Below, one piece after another: positions 37,200 to 46,580 of a stretch of 64,000 nt of DNA. Each line of letters begins with the position of its first letter. Within the stretch, counting starts at the first letter, position 1. This DNA is from Sphingobium sp. (lineage in GTDB: Bacteria > Pseudomonadota > Alphaproteobacteria > Sphingomonadales > Sphingomonadaceae): contig JAGIAA010000003.1 of NCBI GenBank assembly GCA_017745115.1, forward strand, positions 110,114 to 174,113, read 5' to 3'. Position numbers and translations under genes: made by a program. The notes beneath the pieces were generated by a model. That model did no database searches, was not told where the DNA came from, and was given only the letters and a program-made list of their open reading frames with translations.

Positions 37200-38795
37200 T
37201 TATTGCTCGTCCTTGGCGGGCGGTCCCATCGGCGCCTTGCCGGGACCGCAATGATAGACCAGCCGTTCATTGGGCTGGGGCGGCAACAGCGTCGCGATCT
37301 GGCCTTGCAGCTGCGAGAGTTCGGCCAGCCGCTGGGGATCCGCGGTGCAGCCCGACCATTTGACCGATCCTCGGATCATCCGCGCCTGTTCCGCGACATC
37401 GGTGCCGACGAGATATTTGTCAGAGCGATAAAGGCCTGACGCCGGGTCGAAGCGCCGCATCGAGATCGAGGCTTCGGATGCCGGGACCACCACGCGCCGC
37501 CAGCCGCCGCTGTCCTGCACCAGCTGGGTCTGGCCGTTGATGCAGCCCTGCCCGTCCCAGTGGAAGGGCACGTCGCTGGTATCGGAAACAGTCACGCGCG
37601 ACAGGCTCATGTCGATGCGGCAGACATTGTCGCCGACCAGTGTCGCGCCCTCGGCCGCGGCGACATTGCCTTCCGCTCCGTTGGAGGCGTTGGCGGCATT
37701 GTCGGGTTCGGGTTCGCTGCTGATGCTGTCGAAGCCGGGGCGGAGCAGGAAGACGAGAATGGCGGAAAGCGCGAGCACGCCTGTCACCGCGCCAAGCAGC
37801 TTGGTCTTCTCGCCCTTGCGCTGGGCGCTCATGAAGGTGAACGTGCCCGCGACGGCCGCCGCGGCCAGCAGCAAGGCGGCGAGCGCCATCATGTTCTCGC
37901 GCCGAGCGATCACGGTCTGCTGGGCTTCCTCGCGCGCGGTCAGCGCCTTTTCGCGCGCCTGCAGGTCTTCCTGGCTGGCGCGGGCGGCCGCCTGACTTCT
38001 GAGCTGTTCCTCGGCGGCGCGCTGCGCGGCGTCGATCTCGGCGAGCGAACGGCACGGCTCGACCGAGCGCTGCGGCTGCACGCCCGCCTGGCGCAGGAAG
38101 TTAGCGATCTCGCGATCGGAGACCGCGAAATAATAGCCCGCGTCGTCGTTGCCGTCGGAGATGGTGCTGAAGCTATTGACGCCGAGCACGCGGCCGCATT
38201 CGTCGACCAGCGGCCCGCCGCTGTTGCCGGAGGCAAGCTGGGCGGTGTGCAGGATCGTGTCGAACTGCTTGGACTGACGGCCGCCCGACACCGTGCCGTT
38301 CGTGCGGATGGGGCTCATCGGGTGGATGATGTCCTGCAGGTTCATGCCCTGGGCGCGGTCGACCGATCCGGGATAGCCGATCGCAGTCACCTGCTGGCTG
38401 TCCTGCGGCGTGCCGGAAAAGAACGTCGCAACCGGCAGGTTGGCGCTCTGGTCGTAGGAGATCAGCGCGAGGTCGTTGCCGGGCGAATAGGCGATGACCC
38501 TGCCGCCATAGCTCTTCTTACCCTCGGGCGGGATGATGCCGATGACGATATTGGGCTCGGTGCGCGTGACTTCGACGACATGGGCATTGGTGAGAACCTT
38601 GCCCGGCGCGACCACGACGCCGCTGCCATGGCCGACGAAATAGGCGCTGTCGCCATCGGTCGCAACGAGTGCGACACGCACTACGCTGCGCGAGGCGGCG
38701 GTGATGTCCTGCGTGTCCGCGCGAGCCATCATCGGCATGGCAATGACTGCGATCAGGGCGAGGAAACGAAGGGCGACGCGGCGATATGAGCTCAT
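37200..38795 (-). CDS. Exported trypsin-like serine protease with membrane segments
   Basis: A 531-aa protein. After a signal peptide (FLALIAVIAMPMMARA) comes an S1C/trypsin-like domain with a readable catalytic triad: H72 in LTNAHVVE, D108 in GNDLALIS, S192 in ASGNSGGPLVD. A coiled coil of about 60 residues (AAQRAAEEQLRSQAAARASQ onward) leads to two membrane helices (about 305-350), then a C-terminal domain of about 175 residues with cysteines but no family I recognise. No PDZ domain is seen, unlike DegP. ATG 38795 is preferred to 38807 because GAGGA lies 6 bp upstream. Confidence 0.82.
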   Translation of the reverse strand: MSSYRRVALRFLALIAVIAMPMMARADTQDITAASRSVVRVALVATDGDSAYFVGHGSGVVVAPGKVLTNAHVVEVTRTEPNIVIGIIPPEGKKSYGGRVIAYSPGNDLALISYDQSANLPVATFFSGTPQDSQQVTAIGYPGSVDRAQGMNLQDIIHPMSPIRTNGTVSGGRQSKQFDTILHTAQLASGNSGGPLVDECGRVLGVNSFSTISDGNDDAGYYFAVSDREIANFLRQAGVQPQRSVEPCRSLAEIDAAQRAAEEQLRSQAAARASQEDLQAREKALTAREEAQQTVIARRENMMALAALLLAAAAVAGTFTFMSAQRKGEKTKLLGAVTGVLALSAILVFLLRPGFDSISSEPEPDNAANASNGAEGNVAAAEGATLVGDNVCRIDMSLSRVTVSDTSDVPFHWDGQGCINGQTQLVQDSGGWRRVVVPASEASISMRRFDPASGLYRSDKYLVGTDVAEQARMIRGSVKWSGCTADPQRLAELSQLQGQIATLLPPQPNERLVYHCGPGKAPMGPPAKDEQ

Positions 38796-38925
38796 GCGCG
38801 TCCTCATAGAGCCTCTGCCGCGCCCGGGGAAGAGCGTGCCAGTTTTGATCGCAAGGTGCGGGAAGCGGTGGGAGCCGTTCAGGTCTAGCAGGAGGTCATC
38901 ACACCGGATGCAAGGATCGACGCTC

Positions 38926-39393
38926 ATGACTTACCGCATTTCAGGATTGCCGATGGCCGATTTCGCGCCGCTCTTCTCGCTCGACGACGAGGCGCTTGCG
39001 GCGCGCAATGCGGTTCGGGTGCATGCCTCCTCCAGCCGGGGCTACCCTTGCCGGGTCAGCCTCGTCGACGCCGAGGAGGGCGACGAGCTCATCCTGCTCA
39101 ATCACGTAACGCATGACGTCGCGACGCCCTATCGTACCAGCTACGCCATCTATGTGCGTGCGGTCGCGGAGGACGCGCTCGACTATGTCGACGAGACGCC
39201 ACCAGTCTTCGCGGGCCGCCCGCTCAGCCTGCGCGGCTTTAATGAGGCAGGCATGCTGCGCGATGCCCGGCTGGCCGCCGCCGGCGAAGCGGATGGCGCC
39301 ATCCGTGCCCTGTTCGAACGCGACGATGTCGCCTACATCCATGCCCATAATGCCGCGCATGGCTGCTTTGCCGCGCGGATCGATCGGAACTGA
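38926..39393 (+). CDS. DUF1203-family protein
   Basis: A 155-aa soluble protein of the DUF1203 family. Family features are the start YRISGLPMADFAPLFSLDD, the conserved GYPCRVSLVDAEEGDELILL and the C-terminal DDVAYIHAHNAAHGCFAARI. The reaction is unknown. ATG 38926 is chosen because the upstream frame overlaps the divergent protease. The ada gene starts one base after its stop, so the two are co-transcribed, and a link to alkylation stress is possible. Confidence 0.82.
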   Translation: MTYRISGLPMADFAPLFSLDDEALAARNAVRVHASSSRGYPCRVSLVDAEEGDELILLNHVTHDVATPYRTSYAIYVRAVAEDALDYVDETPPVFAGRPLSLRGFNEAGMLRDARLAAAGEADGAIRALFERDDVAYIHAHNAAHGCFAARIDRN

Positions 39394-39394
39394 C

Positions 39395-40480
39395 ATGCTG
39401 ACCGACACGCTGCCCCCCATCGACGAAGCAACGGCGCTCGCCGCCTTCGAAGCGCGCGACAAGGCCATGGACGGCCGCTTCGTGATCGCGGTCAAGACGA
39501 CCGGCATCTATTGCAAACCGAGCTGCCCGGCGCGGCGCCCACGACGCGAGAATTTCGATATTCTCGCAAGCGGCGCGGAGGCGCGCGCGCAGGGCTATCG
39601 CGCCTGCATGCGTTGCAAGCCGGACGATATCGGCCGCGACAAGGAGGCGATCGCACGGGCCGTGGCGCTGATCGAGACGAGCGAGGCAGCCCCGACGCTG
39701 GACCAGCTCGCCGACGCGGTCGGCTACACGCCGCATCATTTTCAGCGCCTCTTCACGCGTGCTGTTGGCGTCTCGCCCGCCGCTTATGCCCGGGCCCTTC
39801 GCGCCGGCCGGCTGGAGGACGCACTCGATCAGGAAGGACGGATCACCGATGCAATCTACGATGCAGGCTATGAGGCGCCGAGCCGCGCCTATGCCGATGC
39901 GGCGGGACGGTTGGGCATGAGCCCCTCGGCCTGGCGCAAGGGCGGGGCGGGCAAGACCATCCGCTATGCCGTCGTCGACAGTTCGCTCGGCGCGCTGCTC
40001 GTTGCGGCGACCGACAAGGGTCTGTGCCGGATCAGCTTCGATGAGGGCGAGGCGGATCTCCGGGCCCGTTTCCCGCAGGCGCGCATCGTGGAGGGCGATG
40101 CCGGTTTTGCCGCCCTGGTCAGCGAGGTCGTGGCGCTGGTCGACGATCCCTCGCGCGCGGCGGATCTCCCTGTCGATGTCGCGGGCACGGCTTTCCAGCA
40201 GGCGGTGTGGGCAGCGCTGCGCGCCATTCCCGCGGGCGAGACGCGGACCTACAGCCAGGTCGCCGCCGCCGTCGGCCGCCCTGCGGCTGTCCGTGCGGCC
40301 GGCACGGCTTGTGGAGACAACAGCCTCGCCATTCTCATCCCCTGCCACCGCGTGCTGCGCACCGACGGCTCGCTTGGCGGCTATGCCTATGGGCTTGAAC
40401 GGAAGGAACGGCTGCTCGAAAAGGAGCGCGTTTCGGGGGGAGGCGCGTACCATGGCGAGCGGGGTCGAAGGGCAGGCTAA
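39395..40480 (+). CDS. ada: Ada: alkylation-response regulator and O6-methylguanine-DNA methyltransferase
   Basis: A 361-aa, three-domain protein. The N-terminal Ada zinc domain has the four cysteines C40, C44, C71 and C74 (GIYCKPSCPARR, ACMRCKPDD); methylation of one activates transcription. An AraC-type helix-turn-helix follows (LDQLADAVGYTPHHFQRLF). The C-terminal methyltransferase has the acceptor cysteine C317 in IPCHRV, and RTYSQVAAAVGRP. It repairs O6-alkylguanine and methylphosphotriesters. It probably activates its own operon. It overlaps the CPBP protease gene by 29 bp. Confidence 0.96.
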   Translation: MLTDTLPPIDEATALAAFEARDKAMDGRFVIAVKTTGIYCKPSCPARRPRRENFDILASGAEARAQGYRACMRCKPDDIGRDKEAIARAVALIETSEAAPTLDQLADAVGYTPHHFQRLFTRAVGVSPAAYARALRAGRLEDALDQEGRITDAIYDAGYEAPSRAYADAAGRLGMSPSAWRKGGAGKTIRYAVVDSSLGALLVAATDKGLCRISFDEGEADLRARFPQARIVEGDAGFAALVSEVVALVDDPSRAADLPVDVAGTAFQQAVWAALRAIPAGETRTYSQVAAAVGRPAAVRAAGTACGDNSLAILIPCHRVLRTDGSLGGYAYGLERKERLLEKERVSGGGAYHGERGRRAG

Positions 40481-41342
40481 GCCCGCGGGATTGCTGCGGC
40501 GGATCGTCGCCTTTCCATTGTCGCTCATCCTGATCGGCGCGGTGATGGTGTTGCTCGCCGCCAGCATCGTGAGCGGCGTCGTGCGGCGCGCCCACCTTCC
40601 CGCCAACAGCCCGGCCAGTGCGCTGGGCGCCCTGCTCGTCATCGCCACGGCTGTCCTGGCCTACAAGGCGTTCAAGCGCTGGGTCGAGCGCGAGCCGGAT
40701 CGCGAAATGTCGATCGGCGGCATTGCCGTCGAGCTGCCTGCGGGCTTGCTGGCCGGTTTCCTGTTGTTCAACATCATGGCCGGCATCGTGTCCTTGCTGC
40801 ACGGCTTGTCTGTGACCGGAGTGAGCGGCGGCATGGGCCAGCTCTGGACTGTGCTCGGCATGGCGATGGTCAGCGGCGTGACCGAAGAGATCGTGTTCCG
40901 TGGCCTCATGCTGCGCCAGATGGAGGCGTGGCTCGGCACCTGGTGGGCGCTGGCGATCACCTCCGCAATTTTCGGCTTCGGCCACCTCTTCAATCCCGGC
41001 GCGACGCTCTTCGCCGGCTTCGCGATCATGGTGGAGGCGGGCATCCTGCTCGGCGCCTGCTATCTCTACACCCGCCGGCTCTGGCTGCCGATCGGCCTGC
41101 ACGCGGCATGGAATTTCACACAGGGCTGGGTGTTCAGTGCGCCTGTCTCAGGTGGCAAGGCGCCGGAGGGCCTGTTGATCACCACCCGCTCCGGGCCGGA
41201 TTGGCTGACCGGCGGCGCCTTCGGCCTCGAGGCGTCGGCCGTCGCGATGATCGTTGCGACGCTCGCCGGCCTTTTCATGCTTTGGCTTGCGATCCGGCGC
41301 GGACGGATCATTCCGCCTGCCTGGCGGCGCACGGACATTTAA
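40452..41342 (+). CDS. CPBP-family intramembrane metalloprotease
   Basis: A 296-aa membrane protein with about seven hydrophobic segments. It carries the CPBP/ABI (Rce1-like) motifs: EEIVFRG (E145, E146, R150), FGFGH (H178) and HAAWN (H217, N221). Bacterial members are putative intramembrane endopeptidases or scaffolds; substrates are seldom known. ATG 40452 has a GGGGGGAGG ribosome binding site and lies inside the 3' end of ada in another frame, so it is translated from the ada message. Confidence 0.88.
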   Translation: MASGVEGQAKPAGLLRRIVAFPLSLILIGAVMVLLAASIVSGVVRRAHLPANSPASALGALLVIATAVLAYKAFKRWVEREPDREMSIGGIAVELPAGLLAGFLLFNIMAGIVSLLHGLSVTGVSGGMGQLWTVLGMAMVSGVTEEIVFRGLMLRQMEAWLGTWWALAITSAIFGFGHLFNPGATLFAGFAIMVEAGILLGACYLYTRRLWLPIGLHAAWNFTQGWVFSAPVSGGKAPEGLLITTRSGPDWLTGGAFGLEASAVAMIVATLAGLFMLWLAIRRGRIIPPAWRRTDI

Positions 41343-41557
41343 ACGGACGAAAACCGTCATTTCAAGACAAGATCAAGTAACGATTCCCTAACGGTAACTA
41401 GACTGCGACTCGGAAATGGATAGTGTCCGATAGTCCACAGTCGCACTCGGAAACCGTCAAGTTGGGGCAACGGCTCGCCGCAACTGAACCTCAGATCAAC
41501 GTGCGACTCAGAGTGCCTCAGGAACGTTGGCCGTGTTTCAGCGGTTTAATGCTCGCT

Positions 41558-42565
41558 ATGACGAAACATCTTCATCCCAGCCGCCCTGCCATCGCCGCGA
41601 TTGCTGCGGTTTTGGTTCTTGCAACCGCGCCTGCGGGCGCTCAACCCGCGCCGGACGTTCCCTCCGATCCGGTCGTCACCCAACCTGAAACCGCCCCGCC
41701 GGCCGCCGAGCCGACGCCGGCACCAGAGGCGGCCGCGCCGGCTGCGCCCGCCCCGGTGCAGATCGCGCCGCAGTCCGAGGTTGTCCAGGCCGTCCCGGCC
41801 GCCCAGCCTGAAACCGTTGCGCCTGCTTCCGCTCCGATCCGCGCTCGCACTGAGCCTGTGCGACAGGCCGCAACAACGTCTGCGGCCGCGCCGTCACCCC
41901 GCAGCGAAGTTCTGAGCGGTCCGGTTGCCGCGCCCGCTGTGGCGCCGGACGCACAGCCGGCCACCGATCTCGCCCAGGCCACGCCTGCCGTACAACCTGC
42001 CGCCACGAACGATCCCGACGTGACGAACGCCGCTTGGTGGGCGTTGGGTGGCGGAACATTGCTATTCGTCGGGGGCCTTGGGGCTCTGGCCTTGAGCCGG
42101 AGCCGGAAGCGGCCCGAGTCGGTGCGCGCCGCTCACACCAAGAATCGCGCACCGGCAGCTGCGCGCTCAACTGAGCCCGTGACTGTTCAGCCTGCCGTAG
42201 CGGCGGAAGCTGCGATTGCCGTTCCCGAGCCGATCATTGCCCCAGCTGCAAAGACCCCGGCCCGTGCCGCCAAGGCCACCAGGTCGCATTGGCCGGAGCT
42301 TGAAGAAATGGTCGCCGAGGCGCCGAGCCCCGAGAACCCCTTCCTCACGCGCAGCAAGCGCATGCGTCGCGCCAAATATCTGCTCGAGCATGGCGAGCCG
42401 CAGCCGATAACTCAGCCGGCAGCCAAGCAGGCCGCTAAGGAGGTCAAGCAGGAAGAAAAGCCGAAGGCCGCCGCAGCGAAGGTTGTCAACGGCAAGTCGG
42501 GCGCGACCTACAGCTTCGGCGGCAAGGCCAAGCCCCGCACGAATTGGAAGCCCGCTACAACCTGA
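41558..42565 (+). CDS. Proline/alanine-rich membrane-anchored exported protein
   Basis: A 335-aa protein of unknown family. A signal peptide (AIAAIAAVLVLATAPAGAQ) is followed by about 120 residues rich in Pro, Ala and Glu, a single membrane helix (WALGGGTLLFVGGLGALALS), and a basic cytoplasmic tail containing ENPFLTRSKRMRRAKYLLEHGE. The low-complexity part suggests a periplasm-spanning linker. The start (MTKHLHPSRP) is chosen for the signal peptide; a longer frame from 41423 is possible. It is followed by a strong terminator. Confidence 0.65.
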   Translation: MTKHLHPSRPAIAAIAAVLVLATAPAGAQPAPDVPSDPVVTQPETAPPAAEPTPAPEAAAPAAPAPVQIAPQSEVVQAVPAAQPETVAPASAPIRARTEPVRQAATTSAAAPSPRSEVLSGPVAAPAVAPDAQPATDLAQATPAVQPAATNDPDVTNAAWWALGGGTLLFVGGLGALALSRSRKRPESVRAAHTKNRAPAAARSTEPVTVQPAVAAEAAIAVPEPIIAPAAKTPARAAKATRSHWPELEEMVAEAPSPENPFLTRSKRMRRAKYLLEHGEPQPITQPAAKQAAKEVKQEEKPKAAAAKVVNGKSGATYSFGGKAKPRTNWKPATT

Positions 42566-42591
42566 GGAGCCGGTTCGGGCCGCTCCAGAAA

Positions 42592-42648
42592 GGTGCCAGT
42601 CGTTCACCCTCCCTCCCACAGCCCCTGTGGACGACTGGCACCCTTTTT
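42592..42648. terminator. Rho-independent terminator between convergent genes
   Basis: A perfect 12-bp stem GGTGCCAGTCGT (42592-42603) with ACGACTGGCACC (42631-42642) is followed by C and TTTTT (42644-42648). It ends transcription of the plus-strand gene and lies just before the priA stop codon. An inner CCACAG/CTGTGG pair extends the structure. Confidence 0.85.
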
Positions 42649-42649
42649 C

Positions 42650-44818
42650 TCACACAAAGCTGTAGGGATCGACGTCGACGCTCACGCGCGTGCTGGCCCT
42701 CCAGTCGATCCGGTTCAGCCAATCCCGGATGATCGCCTGCAATTCCGTGCCGCGCCGCGCATGGATGAGCAGGCGATGCCGGTGTCTGCCGCGCAGGACT
42801 GAGAGTGGCGCCGGTGCCGGGCCATAGACGTCGAAGCCCTCCTGCCGGGGTGCCGCCGCGCCGATCCGCTTGGCCGTTTCCTGCGCGAGATAGGCGTCCT
42901 CATCGCTGATGATGATCGCGGCAAAGCGGCCGAAGGGCGGGGCGTTGGCGGCTTTCCGGCTTGCCGTCTCGGCCGCATAGAACGCCTCGCCGTCCCCCGC
43001 GAGCAGCGCGCGGATGACCGGTGCGTCGGCGGCGCGGGTCTGGATGAACACCTGCCCCGGCTTCTCCCCGCGTCCCGCACGCCCCGACACCTGCACGATC
43101 TGCTGATAGGTCCGTTCGGCGGCGCGCAGGTCGCCGCCGTCGAGGCCCAGGTCGGCGTCGATTACGCCTACCAGCGTCAGTTCGGGGAAATGATAGCCCT
43201 TGGTGACGAGCTGCGTGCCGATCACGATGTCGATCGCCTTCTCGGCCATGCCCTGCACGAACGCGGCCGCCCGCGCGGGGGACCAGAGCGTGTCGGATGT
43301 GACGATGGCGGTGCGGGCCTGCGGGAAGAGCAGCTTCACTTCGTCGGCGATGCGCTCCACGCCAGGGCCGCACGCGACCAGCGCATCGGGCTGCTTGCAT
43401 TCGGGGCAGGCCTCCGGCGTCGGTACCTCATGTCCGCAATGATGGCAGGCGAGCCGCCGCGTGAGGCGGTGTTCGACCATCCAGGCCGTGCAATTCGGGC
43501 ACTGGAAACGATGCCCGCAATGACGGCAGAGCGTCAGCGGCGCGTAGCCGCGGCGATTGAGGAACAGCAGCGATTGCTCGCCGCGATCGAGCGTCTCGCG
43601 CATCGCCTTGACCAGCATGGGCGCGATCCAGTGCCCGCGATCGGGCGGATCCTGCGTCAGGTCGACGCCGATGATTTCGGGCAGTTCGGCCCCGCCATAG
43701 CGCGCGGGCAGCTTGATCTCTTCATAGCGTCCCAGCTCGACCTGGTGCCGCGTCTCGATGGCGGGTGTCGCAGAGGCCAGCACGACCGGGCACTTCTCGA
43801 ACAGCCCGCGCATCACCGCCACGTCGCGGGCGTGGTAGCGCACGCCCTCTTCCTGCTTGAAGCTGGTCTCATGGGCTTCGTCGACGATGATGAGCCCGAG
43901 CTTTGGATAAGGCAGCAGCAATGCCGACCGCGCACCGACTACGACGCGCGCCGTCCCCTGCGAAATCGCCCGCCATGCCCGCCGTCGTTCCGACGAGCGC
44001 AGCCCCGAATGCCAGGCGACCGGCGCACAGCCGAAATGCGCCTCGAAGCGTTGCAGGAACGCCTCCGTCAGCGCGATCTCGGGCAACAGAACCAGCACTT
44101 GCCGGTCTTGCCGGATCGCCTCTTCAATGGCTTCGAAATAGACCTCGGTCTTGCCCGATCCCGTCACCCCGTCCAGCAGGATCGGCTGGAAGTCGTGGGC
44201 GGCGACTGCTTCGCGCAGCCGCGCCGCCGCCGCCGCCTGCTCGGGCGTCAGTTGAAGATGCGCATGGTCCGGGTCGGGTTCTGGAAAGCCGCTATCGGTC
44301 GAGACTTCGACGGCCTCGAACACGCCCTGCTTGATGAGGCCGCGAATGACGGCATCGGAAACGCCGCCCAGCTCCGCCAGCTCGCGCACCAGGCCCTGGC
44401 GCTCGCCGATCTTCTCGATGGCGGTTGCGCGCTGCTCGGTAACGCGCGTCGGAAGCAGGCCCGTCGGCCGATATTCGATGACGGTCTTCTCGCCTTCGAG
44501 CGCCGACATCGACGCCAGCGCCATGCGCAGCACCGCGGCGGGATGGGCCATGTAATAATCAGCGGTCCATTCGATCAGCCGCAGCAGCGGCGAGGGCAGG
44601 GGGGGCGCGTCAATCAGCCCGAGCAGCGGCCGCAGCCTATTGTCGCCCACCGGCTCGGTCTCGGGGAAGCTGCTCTCGTCCCAGACGACCCCGAGGATCG
44701 GACGCGGCCCGAGCGGCGCGACGACGATCTGCCCCGGCACGACCTCCATGCCGTGCGGCACGCGATAGTCGAGGGGGCCGAGCGCTGTGTTGAGGATGAG
44801 GACGCGCGCGCGGGACAT
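42650..44818 (-). CDS. priA: Primosomal protein N' (replication restart helicase)
   Basis: A 722-aa 3'-5' superfamily 2 helicase that restarts stalled replication forks. Walker A is LLDGVTGSGKTEVYFEAIE, the DEAH-type box reads IIVDEAHETSFKQ, and a zinc-binding insert has CRHCGHRFQCPNCTAWM and CHHCGHEVPTPEACPEC. The C-terminal helicase motifs include GTQLVTKGYHFPELTLVGV and QVSGRAGRGEKPG. Length and order are normal. It is monocistronic on the minus strand. Confidence 0.97.
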   Translation of the reverse strand: MSRARVLILNTALGPLDYRVPHGMEVVPGQIVVAPLGPRPILGVVWDESSFPETEPVGDNRLRPLLGLIDAPPLPSPLLRLIEWTADYYMAHPAAVLRMALASMSALEGEKTVIEYRPTGLLPTRVTEQRATAIEKIGERQGLVRELAELGGVSDAVIRGLIKQGVFEAVEVSTDSGFPEPDPDHAHLQLTPEQAAAAARLREAVAAHDFQPILLDGVTGSGKTEVYFEAIEEAIRQDRQVLVLLPEIALTEAFLQRFEAHFGCAPVAWHSGLRSSERRRAWRAISQGTARVVVGARSALLLPYPKLGLIIVDEAHETSFKQEEGVRYHARDVAVMRGLFEKCPVVLASATPAIETRHQVELGRYEEIKLPARYGGAELPEIIGVDLTQDPPDRGHWIAPMLVKAMRETLDRGEQSLLFLNRRGYAPLTLCRHCGHRFQCPNCTAWMVEHRLTRRLACHHCGHEVPTPEACPECKQPDALVACGPGVERIADEVKLLFPQARTAIVTSDTLWSPARAAAFVQGMAEKAIDIVIGTQLVTKGYHFPELTLVGVIDADLGLDGGDLRAAERTYQQIVQVSGRAGRGEKPGQVFIQTRAADAPVIRALLAGDGEAFYAAETASRKAANAPPFGRFAAIIISDEDAYLAQETAKRIGAAAPRQEGFDVYGPAPAPLSVLRGRHRHRLLIHARRGTELQAIIRDWLNRIDWRASTRVSVDVDPYSFV

Positions 44819-44863
44819 GAGCCACGCCTTAGCGGGGTGGAGCGACTTTCGCCAAGCCGCCGT

Positions 44864-45463
44864 TCAGTTCAGCAGGCCGCCTCTTTGCGCAAGAAGGAGC
44901 GCGGCGCCGAAGTTCGCAACATGCAGCTTCTTGATGATGCTCGCCCTGTGCATTTCGACGGTCCGCACGCTCAGGTCGAGCGCGAAGGCCACTTCCTTGC
45001 TTGGCGCGCCGGTCGCGGAAGCGCCCAGCACATCCAGCTCCCTCCGCGACAACTCGCGCAGGGCGTTTGCATTCTGCAGCGCGCGCCGTTCCGCCTGCTG
45101 CACGACGAGCTGGCTCTGCGCGCGATTGATAGCCTGAAATATTTCGTGGCTGCGAAACGGCTTGCGGAGAAAGTCGAGCGCGCCGCTCCGCATCGCGGTC
45201 ACCGCTTCCGGCACATCTCCAAATCCGGTCACGACCACGACGGCGTGCGGGCTATCCCGCTCTGCCAGCTTGGCCTGCAAGGCCAACCCGTCCATGTCCG
45301 GGAGACAGAGGTCCAGGATCGCGCAGCCGGCGGTCAGGTCGGTTGCGACCGAAAGAAAGGCTTGTGCTTTGGAGAAGCTCTGGACGTCGTGGCCCATCTC
45401 CTCGAGGAGGGCCTGCAGCGTCACCCGGACGCCTGGGTCGTCGTCAACGACATAGATGTTCAC
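44864..45463 (-). CDS. FixJ-type response regulator
   Basis: A 199-aa two-domain regulator. The receiver has the acidic pair in VVDDDPGV (D7-D9), phospho-acceptor D51 in ILDLCLPDMDG, and the lysine in FLRKPF (K101). The C-terminal LuxR-type helix-turn-helix reads LSRRELDVLGASATGAPSKE, then VRTVEMHRASIIKKLHV. No sensor kinase is adjacent, so it is an orphan whose partner is elsewhere. Relatives respond to oxygen or light, but its input cannot be read here. Confidence 0.92.
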   Translation of the reverse strand: MNIYVVDDDPGVRVTLQALLEEMGHDVQSFSKAQAFLSVATDLTAGCAILDLCLPDMDGLALQAKLAERDSPHAVVVVTGFGDVPEAVTAMRSGALDFLRKPFRSHEIFQAINRAQSQLVVQQAERRALQNANALRELSRRELDVLGASATGAPSKEVAFALDLSVRTVEMHRASIIKKLHVANFGAALLLAQRGGLLN

Positions 45464-45571
45464 GCCAAACTCCTCTGCCAGGGTCTAGGTAAACGTGACT
45501 TTTACTTTGCCTATTCGGTATTCCAATCCAATCTATGAGTGGGATACTGTCAGCGTAAAATAAAAAATCCG

Positions 45572-46258
45572 TTAATCTCCATGTAATTCAGTTATTTCGT
45601 CGAGCCAAAGTGGGCTGACGGCGAAATTGTCGGCAATGTCTTCCGCGCTCGACATGGGCAGAGGGCGATTGAACATGATTCCGAGCTGCAGTTCATTGCG
45701 CCAACGGACATATCCGCCCATGGGCCGCAGCATTTCGCTCTGAAGCATGATCGCGCCGGTCGGATTGCACGGCGTGTCGGTGCGGACCAGCGCGCCGCCG
45801 ACCGAAATGTTGAGGATCGTTCCGGGGACTTTCTTGTCGCCCCAGGCAATTTGCGACCGGATCTGGACCTGGACCCTTTCGGATCGATGCACCTCGGCAC
45901 GGAAGCTGTCGACGGGAGAACCGAATGTCTCGGGTCCGACAGGGTTCAGGAACTTGAGGTTCAGACTCATGTCGGTGAATGACCGCACGGTCACGGAGAC
46001 TGCCTTGCCCCCGATCTGCCGCAAAAGGCCGAGCTGGCCGATGAACGTGTCATGCTTTCCCACGAACTCGGAGAGATAGACACACGCATTTCTGGCGCTG
46101 AGTTCGACGACGGTACAGTTGATGAGATGGCCGCCGATTTCCAGCATGGCTGAAATGCAGACGGTCTCTCGGTGCCCGAGGTCTGGCTCGGGTATGGACG
46201 TCAAATGGGCGGATGCCAGCCACGAACGGGGTGCGACGGCTTTGACGAAATCAAGCAT
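45572..46258 (-). CDS. PilZ-domain protein
   Basis: A 228-aa protein with two PilZ-like beta-barrels. The C-terminal one has the c-di-GMP-binding pattern: HRSERVQVQIR (RxxxR-type arginines), then ILNISVGGALV (NxSxxG). The N-terminal one (TVVELSARNACVYL) is degenerate. It probably senses c-di-GMP and controls motility or exopolysaccharide. Upstream is a 322-bp region with a striking nested hairpin. Confidence 0.8.
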   Translation of the reverse strand: MLDFVKAVAPRSWLASAHLTSIPEPDLGHRETVCISAMLEIGGHLINCTVVELSARNACVYLSEFVGKHDTFIGQLGLLRQIGGKAVSVTVRSFTDMSLNLKFLNPVGPETFGSPVDSFRAEVHRSERVQVQIRSQIAWGDKKVPGTILNISVGGALVRTDTPCNPTGAIMLQSEMLRPMGGYVRWRNELQLGIMFNRPLPMSSAEDIADNFAVSPLWLDEITELHGD

Positions 46259-46580
46259 GACAGAATCCTCCTCTGCCCGCCGAAGATGTGATCGAGATTT
46301 CCGTGTCTTCGCGTCTGGTCGCGCTTTGCGGCGCCCAGCTTGTTGCGACTCCGAAGGACTCTGGTTCTTGTGTCATGATCACACGGTTGATGAGCGGGTG
46401 ACACACTGTGGCCAGAGCGACGTTTCCGCTATTTAAAACCGTAATACAGTAGTTTAACTGGTATCTCGCTCACATGCCGTGGAACTACGAGTCTATTGTC
46501 GTAGGATTACGGCATGTGGAAGGCTGGGGCGTTTCGGGCCGCCGATGTATCCGCCGCGCCCGGCTTTCACGCTTGCAATG
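46259..46580. other. Intergenic region upstream of the PilZ gene
   Basis: A 322-bp gap between two minus-strand genes. It has an AT-richer promoter-like block (46425-46465) with an imperfect palindrome CAGTAGTTTAACTG, and the nested stem-loop at 46472-46517. No coding frame is convincing. Confidence 0.45.
46472..46517. other. Nested 46-nt stem-loop
   Basis: Outer stem ACATGCCGT (46472-46480) with ACGGCATGT (46509-46517), and inner stem CTACGA (46485-46490) with TCGTAG (46499-46504), closing an 8-base loop. All 15 pairs are perfect. There is no T-run on either side, so it is not an obvious terminator. It may be a processed RNA end for the lipoprotein gene at 46581, or a protein-binding site. 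Confidence 0.5.

Noticed and set aside
43190..45538. 782-codon frame opposite priA and the response regulator gene
   Set aside because: Spans two real minus-strand genes and the gap between them; no recognisable protein motif.
46472..46517. Stem-loop considered as an integron attC site or a rho-independent terminator
   Set aside because: It lacks the GTTRRRY/RYYYAAC core sites of attC and has no T-run on either strand.
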